From positions 62,001-126,000 of the forward strand of contig JAJFHZ010000006.1 of NCBI GenBank assembly GCA_021775355.1: 64,000 nt of DNA. Direction: 5' to 3'. The position numbers and the translations under genes were made by a program. The notes under the pieces are model-generated. The model had not been told where the DNA came from. It made no database searches and saw only the letters and a list, made by a program, of their open reading frames with translations. Of this stretch, positions 49,296 to 59,036 are shown in pieces (within the stretch, counting starts at the first letter, position 1; each line of letters opens with the position of its first letter). Source of the stretch: Amylibacter sp. Its GTDB lineage: Bacteria > Pseudomonadota > Alphaproteobacteria > Rhodobacterales > Rhodobacteraceae.

Positions 49296-50027
49296 TTAGT
49301 TGACTTTTGATTTTGCGGATTTTTTCCGCGTTTTCAATATCGGCACCTCGTCGCCCTGAATGCGCTTGACGGTATCACCGTATTGCAGCGCAAAACTGGC
49401 CGAAGTGTTGTGATCGTATTTTCCGGAATTCATATCCTGTAGCGTGGTCAACCCGCTAAGCGGTTCCGCTGCATAACGACCGTTTTGCGGCCCCGGTGTA
49501 GGTACTTTACCATCCGCGAACTCGTCAAGAATTCCGGTGAAGCTTTCCACCGTCAAATCTTCATAAAAATCTTTGCCGATCTGGGCCATCGGTGCATTGG
49601 TACAGGCCCCCAGGCATTCGACCTCTTCCCAGCTGAATTTCCCGTCTTCGGAAATCTCGTGCGGGTTTGGCGCGATTTTATCTTTACACACACCGATCAA
49701 ATCTTCAGCACCGCAAATCATGCATGACAGTGTGCCGCAAACCTGAACGTGTGCCACACTGCCCACAGGCTGCAATTGGAACATAAAGTAGAATGTCGCC
49801 ACTTCCAGCGCACGGATGTAATCCATACCAAGCATATCCGCGACAGCCTCAATGGCGGGTTTGGACAACCAGCCATCTTGTTCCTGTGCACGCCACAAAA
49901 GCGGGATTATCGCAGATGCTTGACGCCCTTTCGGAAATTTCGCAATCTGGCCCTTGGCCCATTTTTTATTCGCAGCAGTGAAAGCAAAGCTATCTGGCTG
50001 TGTGTGATGTAGACGACGCAATGACAT
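49296..50027 (-). CDS. nuoE: Complex I subunit NuoE
   Basis: A 243-residue thioredoxin-fold subunit carrying cluster N1a through CGTLSC and CLGAC. The core (about residues 10-165) is followed by a tail of about 75 residues that includes a Lys-rich end ([11 protein letters not shown]). The helix-hairpin-helix gene follows 28 bp later. The ATG overlaps the stop of the 123-residue membrane protein by one base (TAATG). Confidence 0.96.
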   Translation of the reverse strand: MSLRRLHHTQPDSFAFTAANKKWAKGQIAKFPKGRQASAIIPLLWRAQEQDGWLSKPAIEAVADMLGMDYIRALEVATFYFMFQLQPVGSVAHVQVCGTLSCMICGAEDLIGVCKDKIAPNPHEISEDGKFSWEEVECLGACTNAPMAQIGKDFYEDLTVESFTGILDEFADGKVPTPGPQNGRYAAEPLSGLTTLQDMNSGKYDHNTSASFALQYGDTVKRIQGDEVPILKTRKKSAKSKVN

Positions 50028-50398
50028 TACAATGATCCGTTGCTAAAGATGGCTGCGACAATCAAACCAATCGCAATAACTGTTAAGACCCCAGCCGCTA
50101 AGTGGGTTCCATAGGGTTTGCTTTGGCGCGCATAAAGGGCTGCATCAAAGAGCGCCATAAAACCTGCCGCGGTTAGCCATGCAAGCAATACGATAAAATC
50201 CGCATAGTAGGCCGCAAAGAAAGAAAACCCGAAAATCGCCAAATAACGCCCCAGCATAACTGTTGGTAATTGCTCCAGTTCATGACCTAACTTAGTCAGA
50301 CCTGCCGCAGGGTTATACAAACAAATGCATGCGATAACGCCGGTTACGGCTACACCGAACCAAACAAGACCAAGGGCTGCAAATTCAAGAACACTCAC
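50027..50398 (-). CDS. Unknown four-helix membrane protein between nuoD and nuoE
   Basis: A 123-residue membrane protein with about four helices (about residues 5-28, 50-68, 70-90 and 98-118) and no recognised motif. The start is GTG 50398, overlapping the nuoD stop by 4 bp (GTGA), with GGGGAG inside the nuoD end acting as ribosome binding site; its stop overlaps the nuoE start (TAATG). Coupling on both sides argues strongly that it is translated with complex I. Function unknown. Confidence 0.75.
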   Translation of the reverse strand: MSVLEFAALGLVWFGVAVTGVIACICLYNPAAGLTKLGHELEQLPTVMLGRYLAIFGFSFFAAYYADFIVLLAWLTAAGFMALFDAALYARQSKPYGTHLAAGVLTVIAIGLIVAAIFSNGSL

Positions 50399-51603
50399 CG
50401 ATCAATCTCCCCGAACACAACGTCGAGAGATCCGATAACAGCGGCGACATCCGCCAACTGATGGCCTTTACAAATGTGATCCATGGCAGCAAGGTGCAAA
50501 TACCCCGGTGCACGAATTTTGGCTTTATAAGGTTTGTTTGATCCGTCAGACACAAGGTAGACGCCAAACTCACCCTTGGGTGCCTCAACAGCGGCATAAA
50601 CTTCGCCCTCAGGTACGTGGAACCCTTCGGTGTATAGCTTGAAGTGATGGATCAATGCTTCCATAGATGTTTTCATTTCACCACGACTTGGCGGTGTCAG
50701 CTTGCCACGCGCCAGAATATCGCCGGTAGATTCTTCAAGCTTCTTGATCGCCTGTTGCATGATCGACAGGCTTTCGCGCATTTCCTGCATACGGCAAAGG
50801 TACCGATCATAACAATCACCGTTGGTGCCGACAGGAATTTGGAAATCAAACTCGTCATAACATTCATAGGGCTGCGCACGGCGTAAATCCCATGCCATGC
50901 CGGAACCACGCACCATCACACCGGAAAAACCCCAATCAAGTGCCTCTTGTTCAGAAATCACCGCAATATCGACATTACGCTGTTTAAAGATGCGATTTTC
51001 AGTCAGCAAACCGTCAATGTCATCAATGATTTCAGGGAATTCAAACGTCCACTGCATGATGTCATCCAGCAACTCCTGCGGCAGATCCTGATGGACACCG
51101 CCCGGGCGGAAATACGCGGCGTGCAAACGTGCGCCACAAGCGCGTTCGTAGAATTCCATCAGAATTTCACGTTGCTCGAAACCCCAAAGTGGCGGGGTCA
51201 AAGCACCCACATCCATTGCCTGTGTCGTGATGTTCAAGATGTGGTTCAGGATACGGCCGATTTCGCAATAAAGCACACGGATCAGTGACGCGCGACGCGG
51301 CACTTCGGTGCCAGTCAGTTTTTCAATCGCCAGACACCAGGCGTGTTCCTGATTCATCGGGCAAACATAGTCCAAGCGGTCAAAATACGGTAGGTTTTGC
51401 AGGTACGTGCGGCTTTCCATCAGCTTTTCAGTACCACGGTGCAGCAGACCGATATGCGGATCACACCGATCAACGATTTCGCCGTCCAGTTCCAAGATCA
51501 GACGCAGCACACCGTGGGCCGCAGGGTGCTGCGGGCCAAAATTGATGTTGAAATTGCGGATACGCTGTTCGCCAGTTTTAGCGTCTTTGAAGTTACCGTC
51601 CAT
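50395..51603 (-). CDS. nuoD: Complex I subunit NuoD
   Basis: A 402-residue 49-kDa-type subunit that helps form the quinone site. It opens with the conserved [17 protein letters not shown] loop (His near residue 28 at the quinone headgroup) and ends [10 protein letters not shown], the invariant C terminus. NuoC and NuoD are separate proteins here, unlike the fused NuoCD of Escherichia coli. GGAGG precedes the ATG and lies inside the small ORF upstream. Confidence 0.98.
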   Translation of the reverse strand: MDGNFKDAKTGEQRIRNFNINFGPQHPAAHGVLRLILELDGEIVDRCDPHIGLLHRGTEKLMESRTYLQNLPYFDRLDYVCPMNQEHAWCLAIEKLTGTEVPRRASLIRVLYCEIGRILNHILNITTQAMDVGALTPPLWGFEQREILMEFYERACGARLHAAYFRPGGVHQDLPQELLDDIMQWTFEFPEIIDDIDGLLTENRIFKQRNVDIAVISEQEALDWGFSGVMVRGSGMAWDLRRAQPYECYDEFDFQIPVGTNGDCYDRYLCRMQEMRESLSIMQQAIKKLEESTGDILARGKLTPPSRGEMKTSMEALIHHFKLYTEGFHVPEGEVYAAVEAPKGEFGVYLVSDGSNKPYKAKIRAPGYLHLAAMDHICKGHQLADVAAVIGSLDVVFGEIDR

Positions 51604-51761
51604 TATCTTGAAACCTCCAAGCAGGAATTTTCATAAAGCGAATATGACCTCTCCCTTGGCAAGGGAGTGCTCATTATACTTTTTTTAAAAAATGGCATCG
51701 CCAAAGTAAATGTTGTCAAAATAGACACGAACAAACCAAAAAGCTCAGTTGCAAATTCCAT
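51603..51761 (-). CDS. 52-residue ORF between nuoC and nuoD
   Basis: A 52-codon frame that fills the nuoC-nuoD gap exactly: its ATG shares one base with the nuoC stop (TGATG) and its stop shares one base with the nuoD start (TAATG). The protein begins [12 protein letters not shown] with a hydrophobic helix (about residues 7-25), then FFKKS and a polar tail with [14 protein letters not shown]. The nuoD ribosome binding site lies in its last codons. A palindrome (51651-51667) falls in the second half, so the tail may come from an inserted repeat. No family recognised. It may be a real small membrane protein or a translational bridge. Confidence 0.5.
   Translation of the reverse strand: MEFATELFGLFVSILTTFTLAMPFFKKSIMSTPLPRERSYSLYENSCLEVSR
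51651..51667. repeat. Palindrome between nuoC and nuoD
   Basis: CTCCCTTGGCAAGGGAG has perfect 8-bp arms around one central base. It lies within the 52-codon ORF. Such palindromes are often the core of short dispersed genomic repeats. I noticed no second copy in this window. Confidence 0.5.
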
Positions 51762-52372
51762 CACTTCGCCCCTTCCGCTTTATCATCACCGGGCAGGATA
51801 TATTCAGCCCCTTCCCACGGTGACATGAAATCGAATTGACGATATTCCTGCACCAGTGACACCGGCTCATACACTACGCGTTTGGCTTCTTCATCATAGC
51901 GGCATTCCGTATAGCCCGTTGTCGGGAAATCCTTGCGCAGCGGATAGCCGCGAAAGCCGTAATCGGTCAGAATGCGGCGCAAATCGGGGTGGTCTGAAAA
52001 CAGGATGCCGTACATGTCGAACACTTCACGTTCAAACCAGTTGGCTGATGGGTGTACTTCGCAAATCGATGGCACAACTTCATCTTCAGCCACCAGTGCT
52101 TTGACGCGAATGCGATGGTTCATATACATGGACAGAAAGTGGTAAACCACTTCGAAACGTTTTGCAGATGATGGGAAATCCACGGCTGTGATGTCGATTA
52201 ACGTGGAAAACTTGCAATTGCGGTTGGACCGCAGGAACTCGACAAAACCGGGTAAAGATGCAGGCGCAACCTCCATCACCAGTTCACCTAAGGAATTCAC
52301 TTCAAAACCGACAACAGCATCCGTTTGTTTGCTTTGGATCAAAGCCCCCAGATCTTGCAATTCGTTTGACAT
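51761..52372 (-). CDS. nuoC: Complex I subunit NuoC
   Basis: A 203-residue 30-kDa-type subunit. [20 protein letters not shown] and the following [14 protein letters not shown] are the invariant NuoC segment. ATG 52372 has AGGA just upstream; a TTG one codon earlier is in frame. It follows nuoB closely and runs into the small ORF with a TGATG overlap. Confidence 0.97.
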   Translation of the reverse strand: MSNELQDLGALIQSKQTDAVVGFEVNSLGELVMEVAPASLPGFVEFLRSNRNCKFSTLIDITAVDFPSSAKRFEVVYHFLSMYMNHRIRVKALVAEDEVVPSICEVHPSANWFEREVFDMYGILFSDHPDLRRILTDYGFRGYPLRKDFPTTGYTECRYDEEAKRVVYEPVSLVQEYRQFDFMSPWEGAEYILPGDDKAEGAK

Positions 52373-52378
52373 CAATTC

Positions 52379-52912
52379 CTACCTTACAATCGTGCCGGTG
52401 CGGCGTATTTTGCGTTGCAGTTGCAAGATGCCGTATAACAGCGCTTCTGCCGTTGGCGGACAACCCGGCACATAGACATCGACAGGCACAATGCGATCAC
52501 AACCGCGTACAACAGAATAACTGTAGTGATAATAACCGCCACCATTGGCACATGACCCCATTGAAATCACATAACGCGGCTCCGGCATCTGGTCATAAAC
52601 CTTGCGCAGCGCCGGTGCCATTTTATTGGTCAGCGTTCCCGCCACAATCATCAAATCAGACTGGCGTGGGGACGCACGCGGGGCAGTCCCGAAACGTTCC
52701 ATATCATAACGCGGCATAGCACAGTGCATCATTTCAACCGCACAACACGCCAAACCGAATGTCATCCAGTGCAGGGAACCCGTGCGGGCCCAATTGATAA
52801 TGTCAGCCGTTGATGTCAGCAAAAAACCCTGATCCTGCAATTCGCGGTTCATGGCGGCTGTTACCACCTCTTTATCTGCACCCGCAGAATTCAGTGATGT
52901 CGCTACTCCCAT
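52379..52912 (-). CDS. nuoB: Complex I subunit NuoB
   Basis: A 177-residue subunit carrying the terminal cluster N2. Ligands are visible in [10 protein letters not shown] (tandem Cys), MGSCANGG and [12 protein letters not shown] chose ATG 52912, with GGGAG 7 nt upstream; a GTG seven codons earlier is in frame. The start overlaps the end of nuoA by 10 bp. Confidence 0.97.
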   Translation of the reverse strand: MGVATSLNSAGADKEVVTAAMNRELQDQGFLLTSTADIINWARTGSLHWMTFGLACCAVEMMHCAMPRYDMERFGTAPRASPRQSDLMIVAGTLTNKMAPALRKVYDQMPEPRYVISMGSCANGGGYYHYSYSVVRGCDRIVPVDVYVPGCPPTAEALLYGILQLQRKIRRTGTIVR

Positions 52913-53268
52913 TCCAGGGCTCCCTTTTTCCACTCATAGGCAAAGCCAACGGTCAGCACACCCAAAAAGACCAGCATTGACCAGAAGCCTAAAGTGCCGA
53001 CATATTGAAAACTTGCCGCCCAAGGGAATAGAAACGCAACTTCCAAATCAAATATGATAAACAGGATGGCAACCAGATAGAAGCGTATGTCGAATTTCAT
53101 CCGCGCATCATCAAAAGCGTTAAAGCCACACTCATAGGCAGAGTTTTTTTCCGGTTCCGGGTTGCGCACTGCAATAATGACAGCGGCCAGAATAAGAACA
53201 AGGCCAAGGGCCGCGGCGATACCTAAAAATACAAGGATTGGCAGGTACTCTCTTAGCAGGTCTTCCAA
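52903..53268 (-). CDS. nuoA: Complex I subunit NuoA
   Basis: A 121-residue three-helix subunit. [26 protein letters not shown] loop (about residues 40-62, with the YECG motif) and [15 protein letters not shown] identify it. The start is an unusual TTG at 53268, supported by AGGAG 6 nt upstream and by the family N terminus. It heads the operon; the 126-bp gap upstream contains a weak promoter candidate (TTGACC-N17-TAGACC on the minus strand) but nothing convincing. Confidence 0.95.
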   Translation of the reverse strand: MEDLLREYLPILVFLGIAAALGLVLILAAVIIAVRNPEPEKNSAYECGFNAFDDARMKFDIRFYLVAILFIIFDLEVAFLFPWAASFQYVGTLGFWSMLVFLGVLTVGFAYEWKKGALEWE

Positions 53269-53394
53269 CGGCTACTCCTATTATCACTTGGTCTTGGAAC
53301 AGTTCCTTTATGGGTCTACCCCTGCATATGGGGAAGGTCAACAGAAGTGGTGCCAGTTTTGGTGTTTTTATGACCTTAAAATAGGCCGACTGAC

Positions 53395-53829
53395 CTATTC
53401 ACACCAACTGCCGCGCCGACCGCCACTATATGAGCGTGCCACGCCTGCGTTTATCATGTGTGGTGCCACGTCTTTTCCGTTCACCTGCAAGACTGTCAAA
53501 AAGCGGTCATAACGATCTTTACCATTCAACCTGATCTCAATCGTTCTTGCTTGCCAAAGCACCACACGCAACGCCCATGTGGCACGGGTTGCTTTAATAA
53601 ATTCCCCAATGCAACGCGCATTTTTTTCAGGCGTATCATAACCGATGATCCGCGCACTTTTTATACCACTGTCAGGGCAATTTATCTTTACTGTATCGCC
53701 ATCTATTACCATCGAAATGCTACAACTGCTTTTGGCTTTTACCGCACCGTTCACGGCATCAACAATGGGTGGTATAAACAACAAAGCAATCGCTATCAAA
53801 AAAAGACAGGTCTTTAAGCTAAGTCGCAA
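53395..53829 (-). CDS. Exported thermonuclease-like protein
   Basis: A 144-residue protein with an N-terminal signal or membrane segment (about residues 8-25) and a staphylococcal-nuclease fold: VIDGDTVKI (metal Asp), RIIGYDTPE (catalytic Arg and Glu) and GKDRYDRFLTVL (second Arg). All active-site residues of the SNase family appear present, so it is probably an active Ca-dependent nuclease in the periplasm or outside. It lies between the DegT-type gene (1 bp after that stop codon's end) and nuoA on the same strand. Link to respiration is not expected. Confidence 0.88.
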   Translation of the reverse strand: MRLSLKTCLFLIAIALLFIPPIVDAVNGAVKAKSSCSISMVIDGDTVKINCPDSGIKSARIIGYDTPEKNARCIGEFIKATRATWALRVVLWQARTIEIRLNGKDRYDRFLTVLQVNGKDVAPHMINAGVARSYSGGRRGSWCE

Positions 53830-53830
53830 A

Positions 53831-55030
53831 TCAACAATCCGCCTGATATACAGCGCCCACTTCTTCGCGAATGATCGCGGCCAGCAGATCGCAATCGTCT
53901 AGACTGAAGGTTAAAGGCAAACGCATATCCATCAATCCGGTCAGAACGTGGTCGGTTTGCGGCATATCTTGCGCATCCACATAGCGCCAACTGTCATGGC
54001 GCGACGTAAAGCCCGTAGGCTTATCCCCGCCAAACCATTTCAGTTCCACCCCGCGTGCAGCGCAGCGTTTTTGCACTTCGCGGACTTTATCTTTATCCCA
54101 GTCCGGCAAAGTGAACTGAAAAGAAGACGCTATATAATACTCTTCTGTTGGACGTAAAATAAGGCGCAAACCAACAGTATCCCGCAACCCCATCTCCATC
54201 CGCCTATAACGCTCATTCCACTTTACACCTTGCAAATCCAATCCCGTCAATTGCGGGCGCAAAATAGCGGCGCGCAGATTATCCATTCGACCCGAACAAT
54301 TCGGCGTATCCAGAGAAATGTCTTTAAAAGTCTCTTTTGGCGCACCCGCCGCATGGCTTTCATACAACATATATGAGCCAGACAACATCGTAGCGCGCGC
54401 CATCATGTCCGCATTGTCCGTGACCAACAAACCACCCTCGCCCGAATTGATATGCTTGAACGTTTGCGTCGAATAACACCCAATGGCCCCGTGCCGCCCG
54501 CTTGGTACCCCGTTCCAATTCGCCCCCATTGTATGGGCGCAATCTTCGATCACCAGAACCCCCGATGCATCGCAAATTGCCATAAGCGCATCCATGTCCA
54601 CGATATGCCCGCGCATATGGCTTAACATCAAAAACTGCGCACCACTGGATGTAATTTTGGCTTGCAAGTCATTCAGATCCATTACCAAATCCTGCGTCAC
54701 TTCAACAAACACAGGCACGCCGCCCGCATTCGCAATCGCCCCCGGCACAGGGGCCAGTGTGAACGCATTGGTCAGGACCTTATTCCCCTGCTCCAGACCC
54801 GCGGCACGCAAGGCCGCAGCCAGCGCATACCCACCAGAGGCCACTGCCAGACAGTATTTGGCCCCAACATAGGCAGCAAACTCAAGCTCCAGCGACACCG
54901 CTTCGGCAACTTCACCTTCCACGACATTATAACGATGCAAACGTCCGTGCTGCATCACACGCATTGCAGCCTCTATCCCGGCTTGCGGGATAGGTTCTTG
55001 TTGAGTGAAATTTCCTGTAAAGTTCCGCAT
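53831..55030 (-). CDS. DegT/DnrJ/EryC1/StrS-family aminotransferase
   Basis: A 399-residue PLP enzyme of the fold-type I sugar-aminotransferase group. The PLP-binding Lys lies in STQTFKHINSGEGG and the ring-stacking Asp in VIEDCAHTMGA. Members add amino groups to nucleotide-linked keto-sugars for cell-surface glycans or antibiotics. No sugar-nucleotide or glycosyltransferase genes are adjacent, although glmU-glmS lie beyond gph. The substrate is unknown. ATG 55030 is preferred over a TTG one codon earlier. The preceding gph gene ends 7 bp upstream. Confidence 0.88.
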   Translation of the reverse strand: MRNFTGNFTQQEPIPQAGIEAAMRVMQHGRLHRYNVVEGEVAEAVSLELEFAAYVGAKYCLAVASGGYALAAALRAAGLEQGNKVLTNAFTLAPVPGAIANAGGVPVFVEVTQDLVMDLNDLQAKITSSGAQFLMLSHMRGHIVDMDALMAICDASGVLVIEDCAHTMGANWNGVPSGRHGAIGCYSTQTFKHINSGEGGLLVTDNADMMARATMLSGSYMLYESHAAGAPKETFKDISLDTPNCSGRMDNLRAAILRPQLTGLDLQGVKWNERYRRMEMGLRDTVGLRLILRPTEEYYIASSFQFTLPDWDKDKVREVQKRCAARGVELKWFGGDKPTGFTSRHDSWRYVDAQDMPQTDHVLTGLMDMRLPLTFSLDDCDLLAAIIREEVGAVYQADC

Positions 55031-55037
55031 CAAACGC

Positions 55038-55706
55038 TTACTCCTTGATCATCGCATCCATCATATCGGGCAACTGGTCAAAATGATCCAGCAATCCTTC
55101 AGGTTTTAAATCGGCAACATGCGGGCCATCAGGCCCGAATGTGACCAAAACACAAGGCACCCATGCGTTTTTCGCAGCATTCCGGTCCGTAATCGTATCA
55201 CCGATCAACACGGACTTTGACGGATTGCCGCCCAATTGCTTGATCGTTCCCAGCAAATGACCCGCATCGGGCTTGCGTACAGGCAGGCTATCCGCGCCCA
55301 AAAGGGCAATAAAATGATGTCGAATATTCAAACGTCTGGTCAACGTTTCTGCTAACCCTGCAGGCTTATTTGTGCAAATCCCCAGAATATAACCACGGCG
55401 TTTCAATTCATCCAAACAGGTTTCAACACCGTCATACAGAAAAGAATGGTGATCAATATTTTCGCCATAAAACTTCACCAGGTACTCAAAATGCCGCTGC
55501 ATTTGCGCATCATCCGGAATGTGCCCCAAACGCGCAAAACCCTGTTTCAACATTGCCCGCGCACCCTGAAAGGCTGTACTGGCATCTTTGACGGGGTCAA
55601 GCTGCGGCAATTCACCTATTTTTTCAAAAAGCGCATTTGCAGCAGCAATCAGATCACCGCTGGTGTCTGCCAAAGTTCCGTCCAGATCAAAAACCACCGA
55701 TTTCAT
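55038..55706 (-). CDS. gph: Phosphoglycolate phosphatase-like HAD hydrolase
   Basis: A 222-residue HAD-superfamily phosphatase with motif I VFDLDGTLADTSGD, motif II CTNKP and motif IV IGDTITDRNAAKNA, and a helical cap in between. The pattern fits Gph, which removes 2-phosphoglycolate made by DNA repair or oxygenase reactions. Other HAD phosphatases have similar sequences. ATG 55706 has AAGGGGAA upstream; longer in-frame starts lack a site. Divergent from glmU. Confidence 0.85.
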   Translation of the reverse strand: MKSVVFDLDGTLADTSGDLIAAANALFEKIGELPQLDPVKDASTAFQGARAMLKQGFARLGHIPDDAQMQRHFEYLVKFYGENIDHHSFLYDGVETCLDELKRRGYILGICTNKPAGLAETLTRRLNIRHHFIALLGADSLPVRKPDAGHLLGTIKQLGGNPSKSVLIGDTITDRNAAKNAWVPCVLVTFGPDGPHVADLKPEGLLDHFDQLPDMMDAMIKE

Positions 55707-55840
55707 ATTATTCCCCTTGTTATCCATAAGCTTTGCCACAGGCCGTAACGAAGTGAAAGACTTCTTGAGAACAAGCCCCCTTTTGTTGCATCCCTATCTT
55801 GCATAAAAGATGAAAAGATAAAGTATAAATCGAGGTATAA

Positions 55841-57196
55841 ATGAGTGTATCAGTCATCATATTAGCTGCAGGCATGGGCAGTCGGATGAAATCCGAGGCT
55901 CCCAAAGTCTTGCACCGTATCGCCGGGGCACCGATGCTGGTACATGCCATGCGCACAGCTTCCGGTATCGATGCACAAAGAACCGTTATCGTCACAGGGC
56001 ATGGGGCGGATTTGGTGGCTAATGTCGCAACAGACTATGACGAAAATGTTCTGATCGCCCATCAGGAAGCCCAAAACGGAACGGGTCACGCGGTGCAACA
56101 AGCCGCAACACCTTTGCACGATTTCGTCGGCGATGTGATCGTGCTTTATGGTGATACTCCTTTTGTGCAACCTGAAACTCTGCAAGCCATGCTGGACAAA
56201 AAAACAGAAGGCCACGGCGTGGTGGTTCTGGGCTTCCATGCTGCCGATCCTGCCAAATACGGCCGCCTGATTACAAGCAACAGCGGGTTACTGGACAAAA
56301 TCGTAGAATATAAGGACGCCACAAAGGCCCAGCGAGATATCGATTTTTGCAATTCCGGTGTGATTTGCGCCGATGCAAAACTGCTGTTCGACCTGCTGGA
56401 TGACGTAACAAACGACAATGCCAGCGGGGAATACTATCTGACCGACGTTGTTGGCCTGGCACGCGCGCGGGGCTTATCTTGTGCCGCAATTGCCTGTGAT
56501 GAAACCGAAACAATGGGTATAAATTCACGCAATGATCTGGCCGTTGCCGAGGTTGCCTTTCAAACCAAAGCGCGGCGTGATGCGATGGAAGGCGGCGTGA
56601 CTTTAACGGCCGCCGACACTGTGTGGTTTGCCTATGATACAATCATAGGCCGTGATGTTATCATAGAGCCAAACGTGGTGTTCGGCCCTGATGTAACGAT
56701 TGAAAACAATGCCACTATTCGCGCTTTTACTCATCTGGAAGGTTGCCATATCTCTAAAGATGCCGTTGTAGGCCCATACGCCCGCCTGCGCCCTGGTGCA
56801 GAACTGGCCAATGGCGCCAAGGTTGGCAATTTTGTCGAGATCAAAGCCGCTCAGATCGGTGAAGGGGCCAAGGTTAATCACCTGTCCTATATCGGTGATG
56901 CTGATATTGGGGCAGATACAAATATCGGTGCAGGAACAATTACTTGCAACTATGACGGTGTATTCAAACATAAGACAGAAATCGGCGAACGTGCTTTTAT
57001 CGGCTCAAACACAATGCTGATCGCGCCTTTGCGCATTGGCGATGACGCAATGACCGCCTCGGGCAGCGTGGTGACCACAGACGTCCCCGACGCAGCACTG
57101 GCTTTGGGTCGGGCAAGGCAGAAAAATAAACCGGGGCTGGCCTTGCGCATGATGAACAAACTCCGCGCGGCAAAAGCCGCCTTGAAGAAGGGTTAA
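55841..57196 (+). CDS. glmU: GlmU bifunctional UDP-GlcNAc pyrophosphorylase/GlcN-1-P acetyltransferase
   Basis: A 451-residue enzyme giving UDP-GlcNAc for peptidoglycan and LPS. The N-terminal uridyltransferase half has LAAGMGSRMKSEAPKVLH, and the C-terminal half is a left-handed beta-helix with hexapeptide repeats (from about residue 250) and the active-site segment NHLSYIGDADIG. GAGG precedes the ATG. AT-rich sequence upstream (TTGCAT ... TATAAA) may be its promoter. glmS follows 4 bp later, so both steps of the pathway are coupled. Confidence 0.97.
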   Translation: MSVSVIILAAGMGSRMKSEAPKVLHRIAGAPMLVHAMRTASGIDAQRTVIVTGHGADLVANVATDYDENVLIAHQEAQNGTGHAVQQAATPLHDFVGDVIVLYGDTPFVQPETLQAMLDKKTEGHGVVVLGFHAADPAKYGRLITSNSGLLDKIVEYKDATKAQRDIDFCNSGVICADAKLLFDLLDDVTNDNASGEYYLTDVVGLARARGLSCAAIACDETETMGINSRNDLAVAEVAFQTKARRDAMEGGVTLTAADTVWFAYDTIIGRDVIIEPNVVFGPDVTIENNATIRAFTHLEGCHISKDAVVGPYARLRPGAELANGAKVGNFVEIKAAQIGEGAKVNHLSYIGDADIGADTNIGAGTITCNYDGVFKHKTEIGERAFIGSNTMLIAPLRIGDDAMTASGSVVTTDVPDAALALGRARQKNKPGLALRMMNKLRAAKAALKKG

Positions 57197-57200
57197 TGGT

Positions 57201-59024
57201 ATGTGTGGTATTGTAGGCATATTGGGCGATCATGAAGCGGCCCCCATTCTGATAGATGCTCTGAAACGTCTGGAATATCGTGGCTATGACAGTGCAGGCA
57301 TCGCCACTGTGGACGCAGGTAGCCTCGGTCGCCGCCGCGCCATGGGCAAACTGGTAAACCTGTCAGATTTGCTTATGCACGAACCTATCACCGGAAAATC
57401 GGGTATTGGCCACACACGCTGGGCAACACATGGTGCACCGAACGTGATAAACGCCCACCCACATCGCGCCAAAGACGTGGCAGTGGTTCACAACGGGATC
57501 ATTGAAAATTACAAAGACCTGCGCGATGAACTGACCGCTGCAGGCACTGTATTTGAAACAGAAACCGATACTGAAACCGTGGTGCAACTGTGCATGTCCT
57601 ATCTGAATGAAGGCCTGTCATCTATAGATGCGGCAGCCGCCACCATTAAATGCCTTGAAGGTGCCTATGCGCTATGTTTTCTGTTTGAAGGCGAAGATGA
57701 CTTGTTGATTGCCGCCCGCAAAGGTTCACCCCTTGCAATAGGCCACGGTGATGGTGAAATGTATGTCGGATCAGATGCCTTGGCACTGGCGCCCATGACC
57801 GATAAAATCACCTATCTGGAAGAAGGTGACTGGGCTGTCGTAACCCGCAGTTCATTGGAAATCCGCGATGCGGATGGCAAATTGGCCAACCGTGAAATGC
57901 GCACCATAAAGGTAGATGCAGGCAAAACCGACAAAGGTATTCACAAACACTACATGATGAAAGAAATTGCCGAACAGCCAACGGTCTTAGCTGATGCAAT
58001 CGGACATTATACCGACGCTGAAACGGGTACTGTTTCGGTGCCAAACCTGAATATTGATTTCACTACTGTCGACAAAATCACCATGGTCGCCTGCGGCACT
58101 GCCTATCTGGCCTGTTCGGTTGCCAAATACTGGTTTGAACAAATCGCCAGCATCCCGTGCGAGGTCGATGTGGCGTCCGAATTCCGCTACCGTGAACCAC
58201 CTATGTCCGACAAATCGGTTGCAATGTTCGTCAGTCAATCGGGCGAAACCGCCGATACTTTGGCCGCTTTGCGTTATTGCGCGGAAAAAGTCGCAAAAAC
58301 CGTCGCAGTGGTAAATGTTGCCGAAAGCTCTATATCACGTGAATGCGATATATCCCTGCCGATCCATGCAGGTGTTGAAATCGGCGTGGCCTCGACCAAA
58401 GCATTTACCTGTCAATTGATCGCTCTTGCCGCAGTAGTCATTTCTGCAGCCCGCGCACGTGGCGAAATGGATGCCGCAGTCGAACAAGAACTGCATGATG
58501 CACTGAACAATCTGCCTGGTCTGATCAATCAATCTCTTGCCCACCAATCCCATATAGATGCGGTTACAATCGACTTGGCCAAAGCTGCAGACGCTTTGTT
58601 TCTAGGGCGCGGGGTGATGTACCCTCTGGCCCTTGAAGGCGCATTAAAACTGAAAGAAATCAGCTATATACATGCAGAAGGTTACGCCAGCGGCGAATTG
58701 AAACACGGCCCCATTGCACTGGTCGATGAACATATGCCGGTGATCGTTATGGCCCCTAAGGACGATCTGTTCGACAAAACCGTCAGCAACATGCAAGAGG
58801 TCATGGCACGCGGCGGAAAAGTCCTGCTTGTCACCGACCAAAGCGGTGCCGATACCGCAGGTGATGGTGTGTGGAAAACCATCATCATGCCCCCAGTCCA
58901 CAACATGCTCGCCCCCGTCCTATATGCCATTCCCGCGCAACTGATCGCTTATTACACCGCCGTGCGCAAAGGCACCGATGTAGATCAACCGCGCAATCTG
59001 GCAAAATCCGTGACCGTGGAATGA
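57201..59024 (+). CDS. glmS: Glutamine-fructose-6-phosphate aminotransferase (isomerizing)
   Basis: A 607-residue enzyme making GlcN-6-P. It starts MCGIVGI, with Cys2 the glutaminase nucleophile, and has YRGYDSAG, two SIS sugar-isomerase domains and the C terminus PRNLAKSVTVE. The 4-bp gap from glmU leaves no room for a glmS ribozyme; regulation by that element is excluded here. Confidence 0.98.
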   Translation: MCGIVGILGDHEAAPILIDALKRLEYRGYDSAGIATVDAGSLGRRRAMGKLVNLSDLLMHEPITGKSGIGHTRWATHGAPNVINAHPHRAKDVAVVHNGIIENYKDLRDELTAAGTVFETETDTETVVQLCMSYLNEGLSSIDAAAATIKCLEGAYALCFLFEGEDDLLIAARKGSPLAIGHGDGEMYVGSDALALAPMTDKITYLEEGDWAVVTRSSLEIRDADGKLANREMRTIKVDAGKTDKGIHKHYMMKEIAEQPTVLADAIGHYTDAETGTVSVPNLNIDFTTVDKITMVACGTAYLACSVAKYWFEQIASIPCEVDVASEFRYREPPMSDKSVAMFVSQSGETADTLAALRYCAEKVAKTVAVVNVAESSISRECDISLPIHAGVEIGVASTKAFTCQLIALAAVVISAARARGEMDAAVEQELHDALNNLPGLINQSLAHQSHIDAVTIDLAKAADALFLGRGVMYPLALEGALKLKEISYIHAEGYASGELKHGPIALVDEHMPVIVMAPKDDLFDKTVSNMQEVMARGGKVLLVTDQSGADTAGDGVWKTIIMPPVHNMLAPVLYAIPAQLIAYYTAVRKGTDVDQPRNLAKSVTVE

Positions 59025-59036
59025 CCTGCGTTTGAA

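Noticed and set aside
57197..57200. glmS ribozyme
   Set aside because: Only 4 bp separate glmU and glmS, so the element cannot be present upstream of glmS.
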